From Fodinibius salinus (GTDB lineage Bacteria > Bacteroidota > Rhodothermia > Balneolales > Balneolaceae): a stretch of DNA of 64,000 nucleotides. The notes below the pieces were generated by a model. It had not been told where the DNA came from. It searched no databases and saw only the letters and a list, made by a program, of their open reading frames with translations. Where the stretch lies: contig NZ_VNHY01000001.1 of assembly GCF_008124865.1 (NCBI RefSeq), positions 62,001 through 126,000 of the forward strand, written 5' to 3'. This document shows, in pieces, positions 46,671 to 55,455 of this stretch (the stretch's first letter is position 1; every line of letters begins with the position of its first letter). The translations under genes were made by a program, and so were the position numbers.

Positions 46671-46745
46671 AAATGAGATTCATTCTTAGGTTAAAAATTA
46701 AGTACTGAAGATACGAAACTATTTAATTGATTACACATTATTTCG

Positions 46746-47174
46746 CTATCCCGTTAGGCTAGCATCCAACAATATTTCGGTGCCCGACAATGCTTTAGAA
46801 ACGGGACATCCGTCTTTTGCTCCATTGGCAAATTGCTGGAACGTATCTTCATCAATATCAGAGATATTGGCTTTTGTAATTAATTTTATTTTAGTGATAG
46901 CAGGTCCGTCATCGGTTACTTCAAATGTAACGTTCGCTTCGGTCTCTACCGACTTCGGATCATAACCCGCTTGGGCAAGTTCATTGGATAATGCCATAGA
47001 ATAACAACCAGCATGAGCTGCCCCAATAAGTTCTTCGGGATTGGTACCATTACCACTTTCGAATCGTGAAGCGAATGAGTATTCTCCTTTATAAGAACCG
47101 CTTTCCAGCTTCATCGTTCCATTTCCATTTTCCAGGTCTCCATTCCATTGTGCATTTGCTTTACGTGTAGGCAT
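46746..47174 (-). CDS. OsmC family peroxiredoxin
   Basis: The 142-residue protein has the OsmC hallmark ELIGAAHAGCYSMALSNEL and second cysteine in DGCPVSKAL. It is the standard OsmC (peroxide-specific) length. It reduces organic hydroperoxides. It is 13 bp upstream of no other minus-strand start and follows the NnrS-like gene by 13 bp. Confidence 0.88.
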   Translation of the reverse strand: MPTRKANAQWNGDLENGNGTMKLESGSYKGEYSFASRFESGNGTNPEELIGAAHAGCYSMALSNELAQAGYDPKSVETEANVTFEVTDDGPAITKIKLITKANISDIDEDTFQQFANGAKDGCPVSKALSGTEILLDASLTG

Positions 47175-47187
47175 AATATTGTATAAT

Positions 47188-48297
47188 TTAAGGTTGCTTT
47201 TCTGTTGTTATTGTTTCGGATTTCTGAGATAAAATCTCTTTTGTCAGTTGATAAATAATCCCTCCCAGAAACAGGAGGATAGCTGCCACATTTCCATAGC
47301 TGCCGATAATTCGTACTTTTGAAAGTCCTATCATATCCCCGGCAATCCGTACAAATAGAAAGCCGTGCAATAGCATGAGCGGCAGGTAAAAATAAGTGTG
47401 CCAGGGTACTAGTTTACCCGATAATGAAGGAATAATGACAGAAGCATGGGCAAAGATCATACTGAACACAAATCCCACAAAAAGCATGTGGAGCAGTCCG
47501 TCATAAATAGGTCCGGCCGTGGGAAAACCGTACCACAGACCAAAAATACCGGCAAGTATAAGCCATCCGTAACCCGTAAGTAGGCAGATGGCACTGTACT
47601 TCGTCCACTCAATAGATTTAATAGTCTTGCGAGCAATGTCGTACTTGATGAGCCATCCCGCAATACCCATAAGGAGGAGAGAGGCTATACTCCAACCGAT
47701 GGTGCGATCGATGTGGGTTATAGTTAAGGCGGCTATCCATCCAATAATAAGTAGCGTAAAAATGTGTTGGGCTCGTTTGGGTGGACGCATGATGCGGTTG
47801 AGCTCCAGTCGTTCTCCAAAAATAGTGAGCATGGGAAAAGCCGCCCACCATCCAACAATCGAGTAGATGGGGCTGCTGGCTACAAATAGTACGTTACCTA
47901 CTAACAGTGAGAAAGCCCCCAGTGCCATAATTAAATGATAGATTTTGGGCTGTAGGTAATAGAGATAAGCCATGACAAGCGTAAGTCCGGCCGATCCCAG
48001 GATTAGCGCACCGTGGGATGGAATCGGAAATCCAGTGAGCAGGAGGATGGTGGAGGCTGCTAAAAATACTGGGGCGACGTAGGCCCATTTTTTTTCAAGT
48101 GCAGCCGCACGTTCAAGGCCGATGAGGGTACCCAAAAATCCGTTTATCATCAATGGCCCGTGGGCTATGGGCGAAATCGGTGGGTTGCCGGAGGATAGTA
48201 ATCCCAGGCGGACTAAGCCGGAGTATAATCCAGTAAGTAATCCTGCAGCTGCCAAGATGAGCAGTCCCACAAGTACAGAGGTTGGAACTTTGTTCAT
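47188..48297 (-). CDS. NnrS-like polytopic membrane protein
   Basis: The 369-residue protein has about 12 predicted transmembrane helices. Histidine elements ISPIAHGPLMINGFLG (about 41-56) and LHMLFVGFVFSMIFAHASVIIP (about 269-290) match the heme-copper NnrS pattern. NnrS relieves nitrosative stress. It leads a run that includes DUF59 and DUF2249 genes upstream on the same strand. Confidence 0.8.
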   Translation of the reverse strand: MNKVPTSVLVGLLILAAAGLLTGLYSGLVRLGLLSSGNPPISPIAHGPLMINGFLGTLIGLERAAALEKKWAYVAPVFLAASTILLLTGFPIPSHGALILGSAGLTLVMAYLYYLQPKIYHLIMALGAFSLLVGNVLFVASSPIYSIVGWWAAFPMLTIFGERLELNRIMRPPKRAQHIFTLLIIGWIAALTITHIDRTIGWSIASLLLMGIAGWLIKYDIARKTIKSIEWTKYSAICLLTGYGWLILAGIFGLWYGFPTAGPIYDGLLHMLFVGFVFSMIFAHASVIIPSLSGKLVPWHTYFYLPLMLLHGFLFVRIAGDMIGLSKVRIIGSYGNVAAILLFLGGIIYQLTKEILSQKSETITTEKQP

Positions 48298-48312
48298 GGT
48301 TAGAAATTTATT

Positions 48313-48639
48313 TTATGCACGTTGTTGGGGTGGGGGGTGAGCAAAAAACTCTACATCGTCTTTGATCATATCAACAGACCATTCCGGCTCCCACACTATT
48401 TTTGCCTCGTAGTCTTCAATTTCATCTATGGACGCCAATGTTTTTTCGATCTCTTGCTGGAGGTATCGGCGCATAGGACAGCCCGGCGTGGTGACAGTAT
48501 ATTCAAGTATCACCTTGCCATCAACAATCAAGATGTTATATACCAGCCCCAAATCCACGATGTTCACCCCTAACTCGGGATCAATGACATTGCGGAGTTG
48601 CCGGACTATCGTGCGCCTATCTATGGGAGTAGAATCCAT
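48313..48639 (-). CDS. DUF59/MIP18 family protein
   Basis: The 108-residue protein contains the DUF59 core: LRNVIDPELGVNIVDLGLVYNI and TVTTPGCPMRRYLQQEI. Such proteins (SufT/PaaD class) help assemble Fe-S clusters; the conserved cysteine is in TPGCPM. It lies 6 bp after the DUF2249 gene. Confidence 0.87.
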   Translation of the reverse strand: MDSTPIDRRTIVRQLRNVIDPELGVNIVDLGLVYNILIVDGKVILEYTVTTPGCPMRRYLQQEIEKTLASIDEIEDYEAKIVWEPEWSVDMIKDDVEFFAHPPPQQRA

Positions 48640-48645
48640 AATTTG

Positions 48646-48888
48646 TTATTCAGTAGTTTTGCCGATATGTACTTTCCAGACCTCAGGACCTTCTTTAAGG
48701 TAATCCCAGCTGAAACTATTCTTTCCGTGCATCGCTGCCAGCTGATATCGAAGCGGTTTGGGATCATGGTCGTTTATAATGATAAAAGTTTCCCCCTCAT
48801 CAAGTTCATCATAGGTGTCAAAAATTGTTGCATGTTTTTTATGTGGAGGAATTTTACGAACGTCAATTTCTTCTACTGTACCAGGCAT
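48646..48888 (-). CDS. DUF2249 domain protein
   Basis: The 80-residue protein is a single DUF2249 domain, with IDVRKIPPHKKHATIF and FIIINDHDPKPLRYQL. These domains often accompany RIC and NO-response genes, which suggests a role in nitrosative stress. The three-domain version at 53814 shares the same motifs. Confidence 0.85.
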   Translation of the reverse strand: MPGTVEEIDVRKIPPHKKHATIFDTYDELDEGETFIIINDHDPKPLRYQLAAMHGKNSFSWDYLKEGPEVWKVHIGKTTE

Positions 48889-48975
48889 CTTTGTTGATTT
48901 TAGTTATAGTTATTGATTAATAGTTAATTGCAGGTGAAGCCCGAATAATCATTAACAAATAACTACTTCACTTTA

Positions 48976-49314
48976 TCATTTCCAGTTTTCGATCAGTTGC
49001 TCTCGTTTATTCTCAACGCCGCTCCACTTGTCAACCTCTGGCAATGCTTCTTTCGACTGATTGATGACACAATCATGCCACTCATCAGCCAGCCGTTCAT
49101 TTAATTCAATGTAATCTACCCATTCCATAGGTACTTCATCATCGGGATAAATAGCTTCTTCAGGGCATTCGGCCACACAGGCATCACAATCGATACATTC
49201 CAGCGGATCAATTGCCAGAAAGTTCGGCCCCTCGCGAAACGCATCCACCGGACAAACAGCCGCGCAATTAGTGTGCTTGCAATTTATACATGGATCCGTA
49301 ACGACATAAGCCAT
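48976..49314 (-). CDS. Seven-iron ferredoxin (FdxA-like)
   Basis: The 112-residue protein has two clusters: the N-terminal C9/C17 with C50 for a [3Fe-4S] centre and C21, C40, C43, C46 for [4Fe-4S]; C12 is additional (CINCKHTNCAAVCP, CIDCDACVAECP). The FdxA C-terminal extension (about 57-112) is present. It supplies low-potential electrons in the cytoplasm. It heads the minus-strand run. Confidence 0.93.
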   Translation of the reverse strand: MAYVVTDPCINCKHTNCAAVCPVDAFREGPNFLAIDPLECIDCDACVAECPEEAIYPDDEVPMEWVDYIELNERLADEWHDCVINQSKEALPEVDKWSGVENKREQLIENWK

Positions 49315-49489
49315 TGGTTTCTAACCTTCTATCAATCATTATTCGTTGCTTCAGTCCAAAGGTAGGAGTCGCAAAAATTAAATTCAACTATAAAAACGGT
49401 TTTAACCTTTTTTATTGATTTGCCAATATAATAGCGTTATCTTTGAAGTGGATTGAAACAGCAACTGTTTTAAGAGCAAAAGAGAACCT

Positions 49490-50239
49490 ATGAAATCCGA
49501 ACAGTCCCTTGAAGGTTTAACGCCTAATGCTACTCTTTCTCAAATCTTGTCTGTGTATCAAAAGGCCGGTGGGCTATTGGAGTCTATTGGCTTGAATGTT
49601 TCGGAGCATAAGCAACAAACCTTAAGCTCTGTATGTAGGCAAAAAAAGTGGAGTGAAGACGAGGTATTAGAGTGGTTAAAGGAAAAGCAAGATTCACGAA
49701 ATAATATTTCGGAAAGGGAAAATGGGTCCAGAGAGGATTTTGGGGATAATTTATCTGAATGGAGCTCTTATGTGGAAGAAGCATACCATAGTCCTACGTT
49801 TCAGTTGATTCAGGACATTGACGAAAGGTTCCCAAGGATTAAAAAAGTTCACGGGAATCAATATCCCTGGATAAAAAAGATGGAACATTCAGTGACCCAT
49901 TTTTTACAAGATTTTCGCCTTTATCTAAAATTCGAGAGTAAAAAGTTTTTTCCGCTTATCCGAAAGTTTGACAACAATAAGGGAAAAGTGTTGGATGGAA
50001 CTGTCCGTGAGTTAAAGAGATCACATAAAATTATTGCGAATGATCAGCAGCGGCTGCGGAATAAAATGGATGCAGTTCGAGAAAAGGGCAATGGATTTAA
50101 AAATCCGGAGCATGCTTGTACCACACTGCGTATTTTGAATCACCAGTTCAAACAGCTTGATACAATGCTTGCTGAACAGTTTGAAATAGAACAGCAACAT
50201 ATTTTACCTCTTGTGCAACAAAAGTTTAAGACCGTATAA
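49490..50239 (+). CDS. Degenerate RIC/hemerythrin-like paralog
   Basis: The 249-residue protein keeps the RIC plan (DUF542-like N-terminus TLSQILSVYQKAGGLLESIG, then hemerythrin-like helices) but lacks the vicinal CC: the aligned region is LNVSEHKQQTLSSVC. Several di-iron ligands of the protein at 31985 are also changed (HGDRHEE becomes HGNQYPW; HKHVHLE becomes AEQFEIE). It may have lost catalysis, or bind NO or metal differently. Confidence 0.7.
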   Translation: MKSEQSLEGLTPNATLSQILSVYQKAGGLLESIGLNVSEHKQQTLSSVCRQKKWSEDEVLEWLKEKQDSRNNISERENGSREDFGDNLSEWSSYVEEAYHSPTFQLIQDIDERFPRIKKVHGNQYPWIKKMEHSVTHFLQDFRLYLKFESKKFFPLIRKFDNNKGKVLDGTVRELKRSHKIIANDQQRLRNKMDAVREKGNGFKNPEHACTTLRILNHQFKQLDTMLAEQFEIEQQHILPLVQQKFKTV

Positions 50240-50266
50240 TTTTAGATTTTAACTAAACATACTGAT

Positions 50267-50905
50267 ATGGCACTTGCTGGTTCAAAAAAAGAAATCGTGG
50301 ATTTGATAAAGCGAAAGGGTACCCTTTCCATTGACGAGGCCGTAGAGAATATTGAGTTGGCCAAAACCACACTTCGCGAGCATTTTTTGCAGCTCGAGCG
50401 CGATGGCTATGTGGATCGCGAATATGTGCGCTCGGGTCCCGGGCGTCCCAGACTGCACTATCAGCTTACCTCCAAAGGTAACAGCTTATTTCCATCCTCA
50501 GAGTCAAAGCTGATTCGAAATATCATTCACTATCTAAAGAATGACGGGAAGGAACAGTTGGTAGAAGACTTTTTTGAAGATTTTTGGGATCAACGTCTTA
50601 AAGAAGCTGAAAAACGAATACAGGAAGCTGAGTTTGATGACATTGAAGACAAGATGAAGGTGCTGATGAATATGCTGGAAGAGGAGGGTTTTATGCCTGA
50701 GTTTGATCTGGATGATCAAAACCAATCGCTAACAGTGAAAGAGTGTAACTGTCCTTTTAGCGAAGTGATTAAAGAAACGCGCCTGCCGTGTAAGCTTGAG
50801 GCAATGTTTTATGAGAAGATTTTTGATTCGAATGCCAAGCGTACCACTTACATCGCAGAAGGTGATCATGCATGTACGTATGACATCGAAATATCAAACA
50901 GTTAG
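50267..50905 (+). CDS. SufR-like Fe-S-sensing transcriptional regulator
   Basis: The 212-residue protein has a winged helix (SIDEAVENIELAKTTLREHFLQLERDGYV, GPGRPRLHYQL) and four cysteines near the C-terminus (C160, C162, C175, C203) in the spacing of SufR. SufR proteins bind an Fe-S cluster and repress suf genes. The neighbouring RIC paralog suggests it responds to NO-damaged clusters. Confidence 0.8.
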   Translation: MALAGSKKEIVDLIKRKGTLSIDEAVENIELAKTTLREHFLQLERDGYVDREYVRSGPGRPRLHYQLTSKGNSLFPSSESKLIRNIIHYLKNDGKEQLVEDFFEDFWDQRLKEAEKRIQEAEFDDIEDKMKVLMNMLEEEGFMPEFDLDDQNQSLTVKECNCPFSEVIKETRLPCKLEAMFYEKIFDSNAKRTTYIAEGDHACTYDIEISNS

Positions 50906-50908
50906 AAT

Positions 50909-51013
50909 ATGTTGGAAAGTAATTCAGAAGTACAGACATCAATAGCTGATACCATCAAAAGCTGGTGGATTATTGAATGGGTTTATCCTACAAATTGTTT
51001 TATTACCAAATAA
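50909..51013 (+). CDS. Candidate 34-aa Trp-rich peptide
   Basis: A short frame starts MLESNSEVQTSIAD and holds KSWWIIEWVYPTNC. It begins 3 bp after the SufR-like stop, so it would be co-transcribed. The Trp-rich half (three Trp in 6 residues) looks membrane-interfacial. There is no homologue I recall. Its end overlaps the operator at 51012. Confidence 0.4.
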   Translation: MLESNSEVQTSIADTIKSWWIIEWVYPTNCFITK

Positions 51014-51033
51014 TAAGATAAAATAGTATTAAA
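51012..51033 (+). promoter_or_regulatory. Putative Rrf2 operator, site 7 (upstream of prpD-like gene)
   Basis: AATAAGA-N8-TATTAAA with core TAAAATAG, 68 bp before the start codon. Identical from AAGA to the end with the site at 58384. Confidence 0.6.
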
Positions 51034-51101
51034 TATTATAAGTGCTGATGTTGTTAAAATAGCAGTCAGCTTAGAATCTAAAATGAAATGAGGTAGCATT
51101 T

Positions 51102-52469
51102 ATGATCGTTCATGATTTAGCAAAATTTATTGATAACGCTTCTTTTAGTGATTTATCTGAGCAGGCTAAAAAGCAATTGAAGATAAGGCTTCTCGATTCA
51201 CTTGGTACGGCTATCGGCGCTATTGAAGGTCCACCGGTTACATCTATCAGAAAGATGATTCGTGACTTCGGTGGCTCGGAACAGAGCACGCTCATCGGCG
51301 GTGGCAAAACCACGCCCGATAGGGCAGCACTTTACAACAGCGGACTGGTTCGCTACCTCGATTTTAATGACAGCTATCTTGCCAAAGGGGAGACATGTCA
51401 CCCAAGTGATAATATCGGTTCCATCCTGGCAGTCGGAGAAACAAACGATCTTAGTGGCAAGGATTTTTTAACGGCACTTGGAGTTGCTTACCAAGTGCAG
51501 TGCCGCCTGAGTGATGAAGCACCGGTACGTGATAAGGGATTTGATCACACCACGCAGGGTTCCTATGCCGTGGCGGCGGGTGTTTCTAAAGCATTAGAAT
51601 TGGATGAAGAAAAGACGGCCAATGCGATCGCTATCTCGGGAACGGCATTGAATGCACTCCGCGTTACCCGCACCGGCGCTTTGTCTAACTGGAAGGGGCT
51701 GGCCTATCCTCATACCGCATTTGGCGGAACTCATGCTGCTTTGCTTGCCAAGTACGGCATTACCGGACCGCCGGCCGTATTTGAGGGCAACAAGGGGTTT
51801 ATGGATTCCATTGCTGGTGATTTTTCAATCGAATGGCAAAGCGAAGATCTGGAGCGTGTTACCAACACGATTATTAAAAAATACAACGCCGAGATTCATT
51901 CCCAATCTTCTATTGAGGGCATAATTGAACTGAAAGATAAACATGGGTTTACTGCTGATGAAGTAGACAAGATTGATATCGAGATATTCGATGTTGCCTA
52001 TCACATTATTGGCGGTGGCGAAGAAGGAGACAAAACAATTGTCCGCGTGAAAGAGGAAGCGGATCACAGCTTACAGTACATGGTTTCTGCAGCGCTCCTA
52101 GACGGACAAGTGATGCCAGAGCAATACAAACAAGATCGCATTGAGTCCGATGATATCCAGTCGTTGTTACAAAAAGTCAAAGTTGCACCCAGACAGGAGT
52201 ACAGCGATCGATTTCCCGATGAGATGCCGACAAAACTGACGATACATCTCGAAAATGGAGAAACCCATTGCATTGAAAAGCGCGACTATGAAGGATTCCA
52301 CACGCGTCCCATGAGTTGGGAGACGATTATTGCCAAATTTGAAGGATTGGCCGAACCTTATACTTCAAAAGAATTACGTGATCAAATCGTTAAAACAGCA
52401 AAGAATGTTGAACAACATTCGGTTTCTGAACTGATGAAACTGCTAAGAAAAGTAAAACTAGAATCTTAA
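51102..52469 (+). CDS. MmgE/PrpD family protein
   Basis: The 455-residue protein matches the family by LLDSLGTAIGAIEG, the active-site region RYLDFNDSY near 83 and HPSDNIGSILAVGE. Family members include 2-methylcitrate dehydratase and cis-aconitate decarboxylase; the substrate is not decided. No prpB or prpC is nearby. It has an Rrf2-type operator upstream and is followed by a ComA-like gene. Confidence 0.85.
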   Translation: MIVHDLAKFIDNASFSDLSEQAKKQLKIRLLDSLGTAIGAIEGPPVTSIRKMIRDFGGSEQSTLIGGGKTTPDRAALYNSGLVRYLDFNDSYLAKGETCHPSDNIGSILAVGETNDLSGKDFLTALGVAYQVQCRLSDEAPVRDKGFDHTTQGSYAVAAGVSKALELDEEKTANAIAISGTALNALRVTRTGALSNWKGLAYPHTAFGGTHAALLAKYGITGPPAVFEGNKGFMDSIAGDFSIEWQSEDLERVTNTIIKKYNAEIHSQSSIEGIIELKDKHGFTADEVDKIDIEIFDVAYHIIGGGEEGDKTIVRVKEEADHSLQYMVSAALLDGQVMPEQYKQDRIESDDIQSLLQKVKVAPRQEYSDRFPDEMPTKLTIHLENGETHCIEKRDYEGFHTRPMSWETIIAKFEGLAEPYTSKELRDQIVKTAKNVEQHSVSELMKLLRKVKLES

Positions 52470-52532
52470 GGAATATTTGAATTATGCGGATACGGCTTCC
52501 GTATCCCAACAAAAATAAATAAGGTGGCTATT

Positions 52533-53357
52533 ATGGCCGACGAAAAAACATTCGACTTCCTGAATAAAAACGAACGAGAACCCAAACCCAGAAAAACAGG
52601 CATTACTGAAATTCGCGGACCGTATTATGCGGTTATGGGCAAACGATATCTCAATGATATTATGGAAACGATGGGTGAACATGTCGATTCACTAAAGTTT
52701 TCCGGCGGATCGTTTTCGATTATGCCCAAAGAATCTGTGCAGGAGCTAATTGACATTGCTCATGACCATGATGCGCTGGTTTCTACTGGCGGATTTATGG
52801 AATATGTACTTACACAGGGAAAAGATGCTGTAGATCAGTATATCAATACCTGTAAAGATTACGGCTTTGATATTATCGAACTATCGGCCGGATTTATCAG
52901 CTTGCCTACTGACGACTGGTTGCGGCTGATAGAAAAGGTCCAGAAGGCCGGGCTCAAAGCTAAGCCCGAAATTGGTATTCAATTTGGTGCCGGCGGCGAT
53001 ACTACCAAGGGAGAACTCGAGTCCGAAGGCACGCTTGATACAGGTTATGCCGTTAAACAAGCTAAGCGTTTTGTAGATGCCGGAGCCTATATGATCATGA
53101 TTGAATCAGAAGGCATAACTGAAAATGCTGATCCTTGGAGAACGGACGTGCCGGCCGAATTTATTAACGAAATCGGCTTGGAAAAGCTGATGTTCGAAGC
53201 GGCCGATCCGGAAGTATTTGCATGGTATGTCAAGAATTATGGTCCCGAAGTTAATATGTTCGTAGATCATAGTCAGATTGTACAGCTCGAAACACTGCGC
53301 CGTGGCATCTGGGGCACTAAAAGTCTTTGGGGGCGCGTGCTGACATATAAGGACTAA
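52533..53357 (+). CDS. Phosphosulfolactate synthase (ComA)-like protein
   Basis: The 274-residue protein starts at ATG 52533, which has a good ribosome-binding site (AAGGTGG) 6 bp upstream; an in-frame GTG at 52524 lies inside that site. Its TIM-barrel elements match ComA: KFSGGSFSIMP, GFDIIELSAGFISL, KPEIGIQFGAGGDT and MIMIESEGITEN. ComA adds sulfite to phosphoenolpyruvate. In plants the relative HSA32 is heat-linked, so a function beyond coenzyme M is likely. Confidence 0.85.
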   Translation: MADEKTFDFLNKNEREPKPRKTGITEIRGPYYAVMGKRYLNDIMETMGEHVDSLKFSGGSFSIMPKESVQELIDIAHDHDALVSTGGFMEYVLTQGKDAVDQYINTCKDYGFDIIELSAGFISLPTDDWLRLIEKVQKAGLKAKPEIGIQFGAGGDTTKGELESEGTLDTGYAVKQAKRFVDAGAYMIMIESEGITENADPWRTDVPAEFINEIGLEKLMFEAADPEVFAWYVKNYGPEVNMFVDHSQIVQLETLRRGIWGTKSLWGRVLTYKD

Positions 53358-53383
53358 GATAGTTTAGATGATTCTATTTTACA

Positions 53384-53414
53384 GGCATGGTTCACCGATA
53401 CGGTGGACTATGCC
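53384..53414 (+). terminator. Hairpin between comA-like and DUF488 genes
   Basis: GGCATGGTTCACCG and CGGTGGACTATGCC form a 14-bp stem with two G-U pairs and a 3-base loop. No T run follows, so it may act as an mRNA-processing or attenuating structure. Confidence 0.5.
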
Positions 53415-53437
53415 TACCTAATTATTCGTTAGAAATT

Positions 53438-53794
53438 ATGGGTAATCAACTGAAAACAAAGCGAATCTATGAGGATTATTCCAAGGATGACGGCTTTCGC
53501 CTGTTGGTAGACCGGCTTTGGCCGCGGGGTGTTTCCAAAGAGGAAGCTCGACTTGACAAATGGATCAAGGATATAGCTCCCTCAACCGAACTGAGAAAAT
53601 GGTTTGACCATGATCCTGATAAATTTGATGAGTTCTCGAAGCGGTATAAAGGTGAATTAACCAATAGGGATAAAACGGTTAATTATTTGCTTGAAAAGGC
53701 AGAACAGAAGAAAATAACATTGCTATATGCTGCTAGAGATAAGGACTACAATCATGCAAATGTGTTAAAAGAATTTTTAGAAAAAAAGCTCTAA
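53438..53794 (+). CDS. DUF488 family protein
   Basis: The 118-residue protein starts at ATG 53438 (MGNQLKTKRIYED); an earlier in-frame ATG at 53387 lies in the hairpin. DUF488 motifs: FRLLVDRLWPRGVSKE, LRKWFDHDP and ITLLYAARDKDYNHA. The family is cytoplasmic and of unknown function, often in stress or NO-related clusters. Confidence 0.87.
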   Translation: MGNQLKTKRIYEDYSKDDGFRLLVDRLWPRGVSKEEARLDKWIKDIAPSTELRKWFDHDPDKFDEFSKRYKGELTNRDKTVNYLLEKAEQKKITLLYAARDKDYNHANVLKEFLEKKL

Positions 53795-53813
53795 TAAAAT
53801 ATTAAATAAAAAT

Positions 53814-54572
53814 ATGCAACAAACTGAAAAAGAACTGGATGTACGTTCACTGATACCAATTAAACGACATGAAAAACTACTGAATCTTTTTAAAGAACTG
53901 CCGGCTGGAGATAGCTTTGTATTTATCAATGACCACGATCCTAAGCCGCTCTATTACGAATTCCGATCGATATATGGTGATGTAGTGGGCTGGGAGTACC
54001 TGCAGCGTGGCGGACAGGAATGGAAAGTTCGGGTAACACGTACCGAAGCATCACAAGGACGTGAATTCGAAGATGTCTCTACTCTGATGGATCTCCGGGA
54101 AGCTGATCCAAAAGACTGGAAATATGTTGTTTTCCACCGTTATGGGATGATGTTAAAAGGAGATACAATGGAAATAATATCTGAAAAAGATCCGGAAGAA
54201 ATCCGCAATATTTTTAAGAAAAAATTTGATGGTGAATATACGTGGACTTACAAAAAAGACATGCCGGGCGAATACGTTATTCATGTGACCAAAAAAAAAG
54301 AAACCGATCCTGCTCTTGAAGATGTTTCAATCGTGAATTCATTTGACGTGCGTTCCCATCCACCCGCCAAGCGCCATGATATGATCTTTGAGGCTTTTGA
54401 TGAGCTGGATCCTGACGAAGCATTTGTCTTTATTAATGATCACGATCCTAAGCCGCTCTACTATCAGATGGAGGCAGAAAGCGATGAGCCGTTTGAGTGG
54501 GAATACCTGGAAACTATGCCCAAAGAATGGAAGGTAAAAATCACTAAGAAAACTGAGCTTAATAACCATTAA
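53814..54572 (+). CDS. Triple DUF2249 protein
   Basis: The 252-residue protein contains three successive DUF2249-type units. Units one (about 8-78) and three (about 180-247) share the exact block FVFINDHDPKPLYY. The middle unit (about 92-165) is diverged, with MEIISEKDPEEIRNIF and no ND-H. It is followed at 4 bp by a Crp/Fnr gene. The other DUF2249 protein in the window has a single domain. Confidence 0.8.
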   Translation: MQQTEKELDVRSLIPIKRHEKLLNLFKELPAGDSFVFINDHDPKPLYYEFRSIYGDVVGWEYLQRGGQEWKVRVTRTEASQGREFEDVSTLMDLREADPKDWKYVVFHRYGMMLKGDTMEIISEKDPEEIRNIFKKKFDGEYTWTYKKDMPGEYVIHVTKKKETDPALEDVSIVNSFDVRSHPPAKRHDMIFEAFDELDPDEAFVFINDHDPKPLYYQMEAESDEPFEWEYLETMPKEWKVKITKKTELNNH

Positions 54573-54575
54573 TAT

Positions 54576-55325
54576 ATGCCAGACAAAAGAGAAACCCCGC
54601 TTAGCATCCCGTCTTTAGAAGGGCATCATTGTACTGTTGATCTGCGTCTGGAGAAACTGGGTATGGTGCCTTTTTTTGAAGATCTGTCCGAGGAGCAGCT
54701 CCGCCAAGTGAATAAAAAATTTACGGCTAATCATTTTGCTAAAGGAGAAGTCATTTATCGGCAGGGTAATACGTCAACCATGTTAAGGGTAGTAGTAGCG
54801 GGAAATGTAAAGTTAGTCGCCCATACGTTAGAGGGAGAAGGCGTACTATTGGATATGTTACAACCGGGCGACTTTTTCGGTAATCTCACGGCTGGTAGCA
54901 AAGAGGTCTATAATGAAACAGCAGAGACTCAGACAGATGCTTGTATCCTGGCAATTAGGCTTCCTGACTTTCGGGAGATCATGAATCGTTGTCCCTCTGT
55001 TGCGATGTCAGTGTTGGATATTACGACCGATCGGCTCAATGAATCCCGACAACGAATTCAACATCTTTCTACATTGCCGGTAACAAAGCGTATAGCTCAT
55101 ATTCTCGTTACCTTAGGCAACAAGTTCGGTGAAGAAAATCGTTACGGACTGCTAATTCAACTTCCTCTTTCTCGCAAAGATCTTGCTGATATGGCCGGCA
55201 CATCTACTGCAACCACCAGCAGAGTTATGAGTCAATTCCAAGATGATGATCTTATCACATCCGGTCGCCAGTGGGTAGCTATTAAGGACAAGCCGGAACT
55301 GTTGCGAATTTCGGCTGAAGATTAA
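54576..55325 (+). CDS. Crp/Fnr family transcriptional regulator (B)
   Basis: The 249-residue protein has an N-terminal segment with histidines and one cysteine (EGHHCTVD), a beta-roll sensor domain (about 35-140) and a helix-turn-helix (LSRKDLADMAGTSTATTSRVMSQF, about 197-220). It lacks the four-cysteine FNR cluster. It resembles DNR/NnrR-like NO regulators in build, but the cysteine-histidine start is peculiar. A Crp-type site follows at 55371. Confidence 0.85.
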   Translation: MPDKRETPLSIPSLEGHHCTVDLRLEKLGMVPFFEDLSEEQLRQVNKKFTANHFAKGEVIYRQGNTSTMLRVVVAGNVKLVAHTLEGEGVLLDMLQPGDFFGNLTAGSKEVYNETAETQTDACILAIRLPDFREIMNRCPSVAMSVLDITTDRLNESRQRIQHLSTLPVTKRIAHILVTLGNKFGEENRYGLLIQLPLSRKDLADMAGTSTATTSRVMSQFQDDDLITSGRQWVAIKDKPELLRISAED

Positions 55326-55370
55326 GTTTCCCGCCTCTTTTCTCTCTGTTTTTAAATCCATTTGTACTTA

Positions 55371-55386
55371 GTTGACCTAGCTCATT
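55371..55386 (+). promoter_or_regulatory. Crp/Fnr-type operator candidate
   Basis: GTTGA-CCTAGC-TCATT resembles the site at 17876 (11 of 16 identical, same TGA-N6-TCA core). It lies about 70 bp before the DUF6448 gene. Confidence 0.4.
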
Positions 55387-55455
55387 TTAGTGCTGTGGCT
55401 TGCCTTGTACCTTTTGACTGAACCAAATACACAAACCAAACAAAAGGTACTTGTT

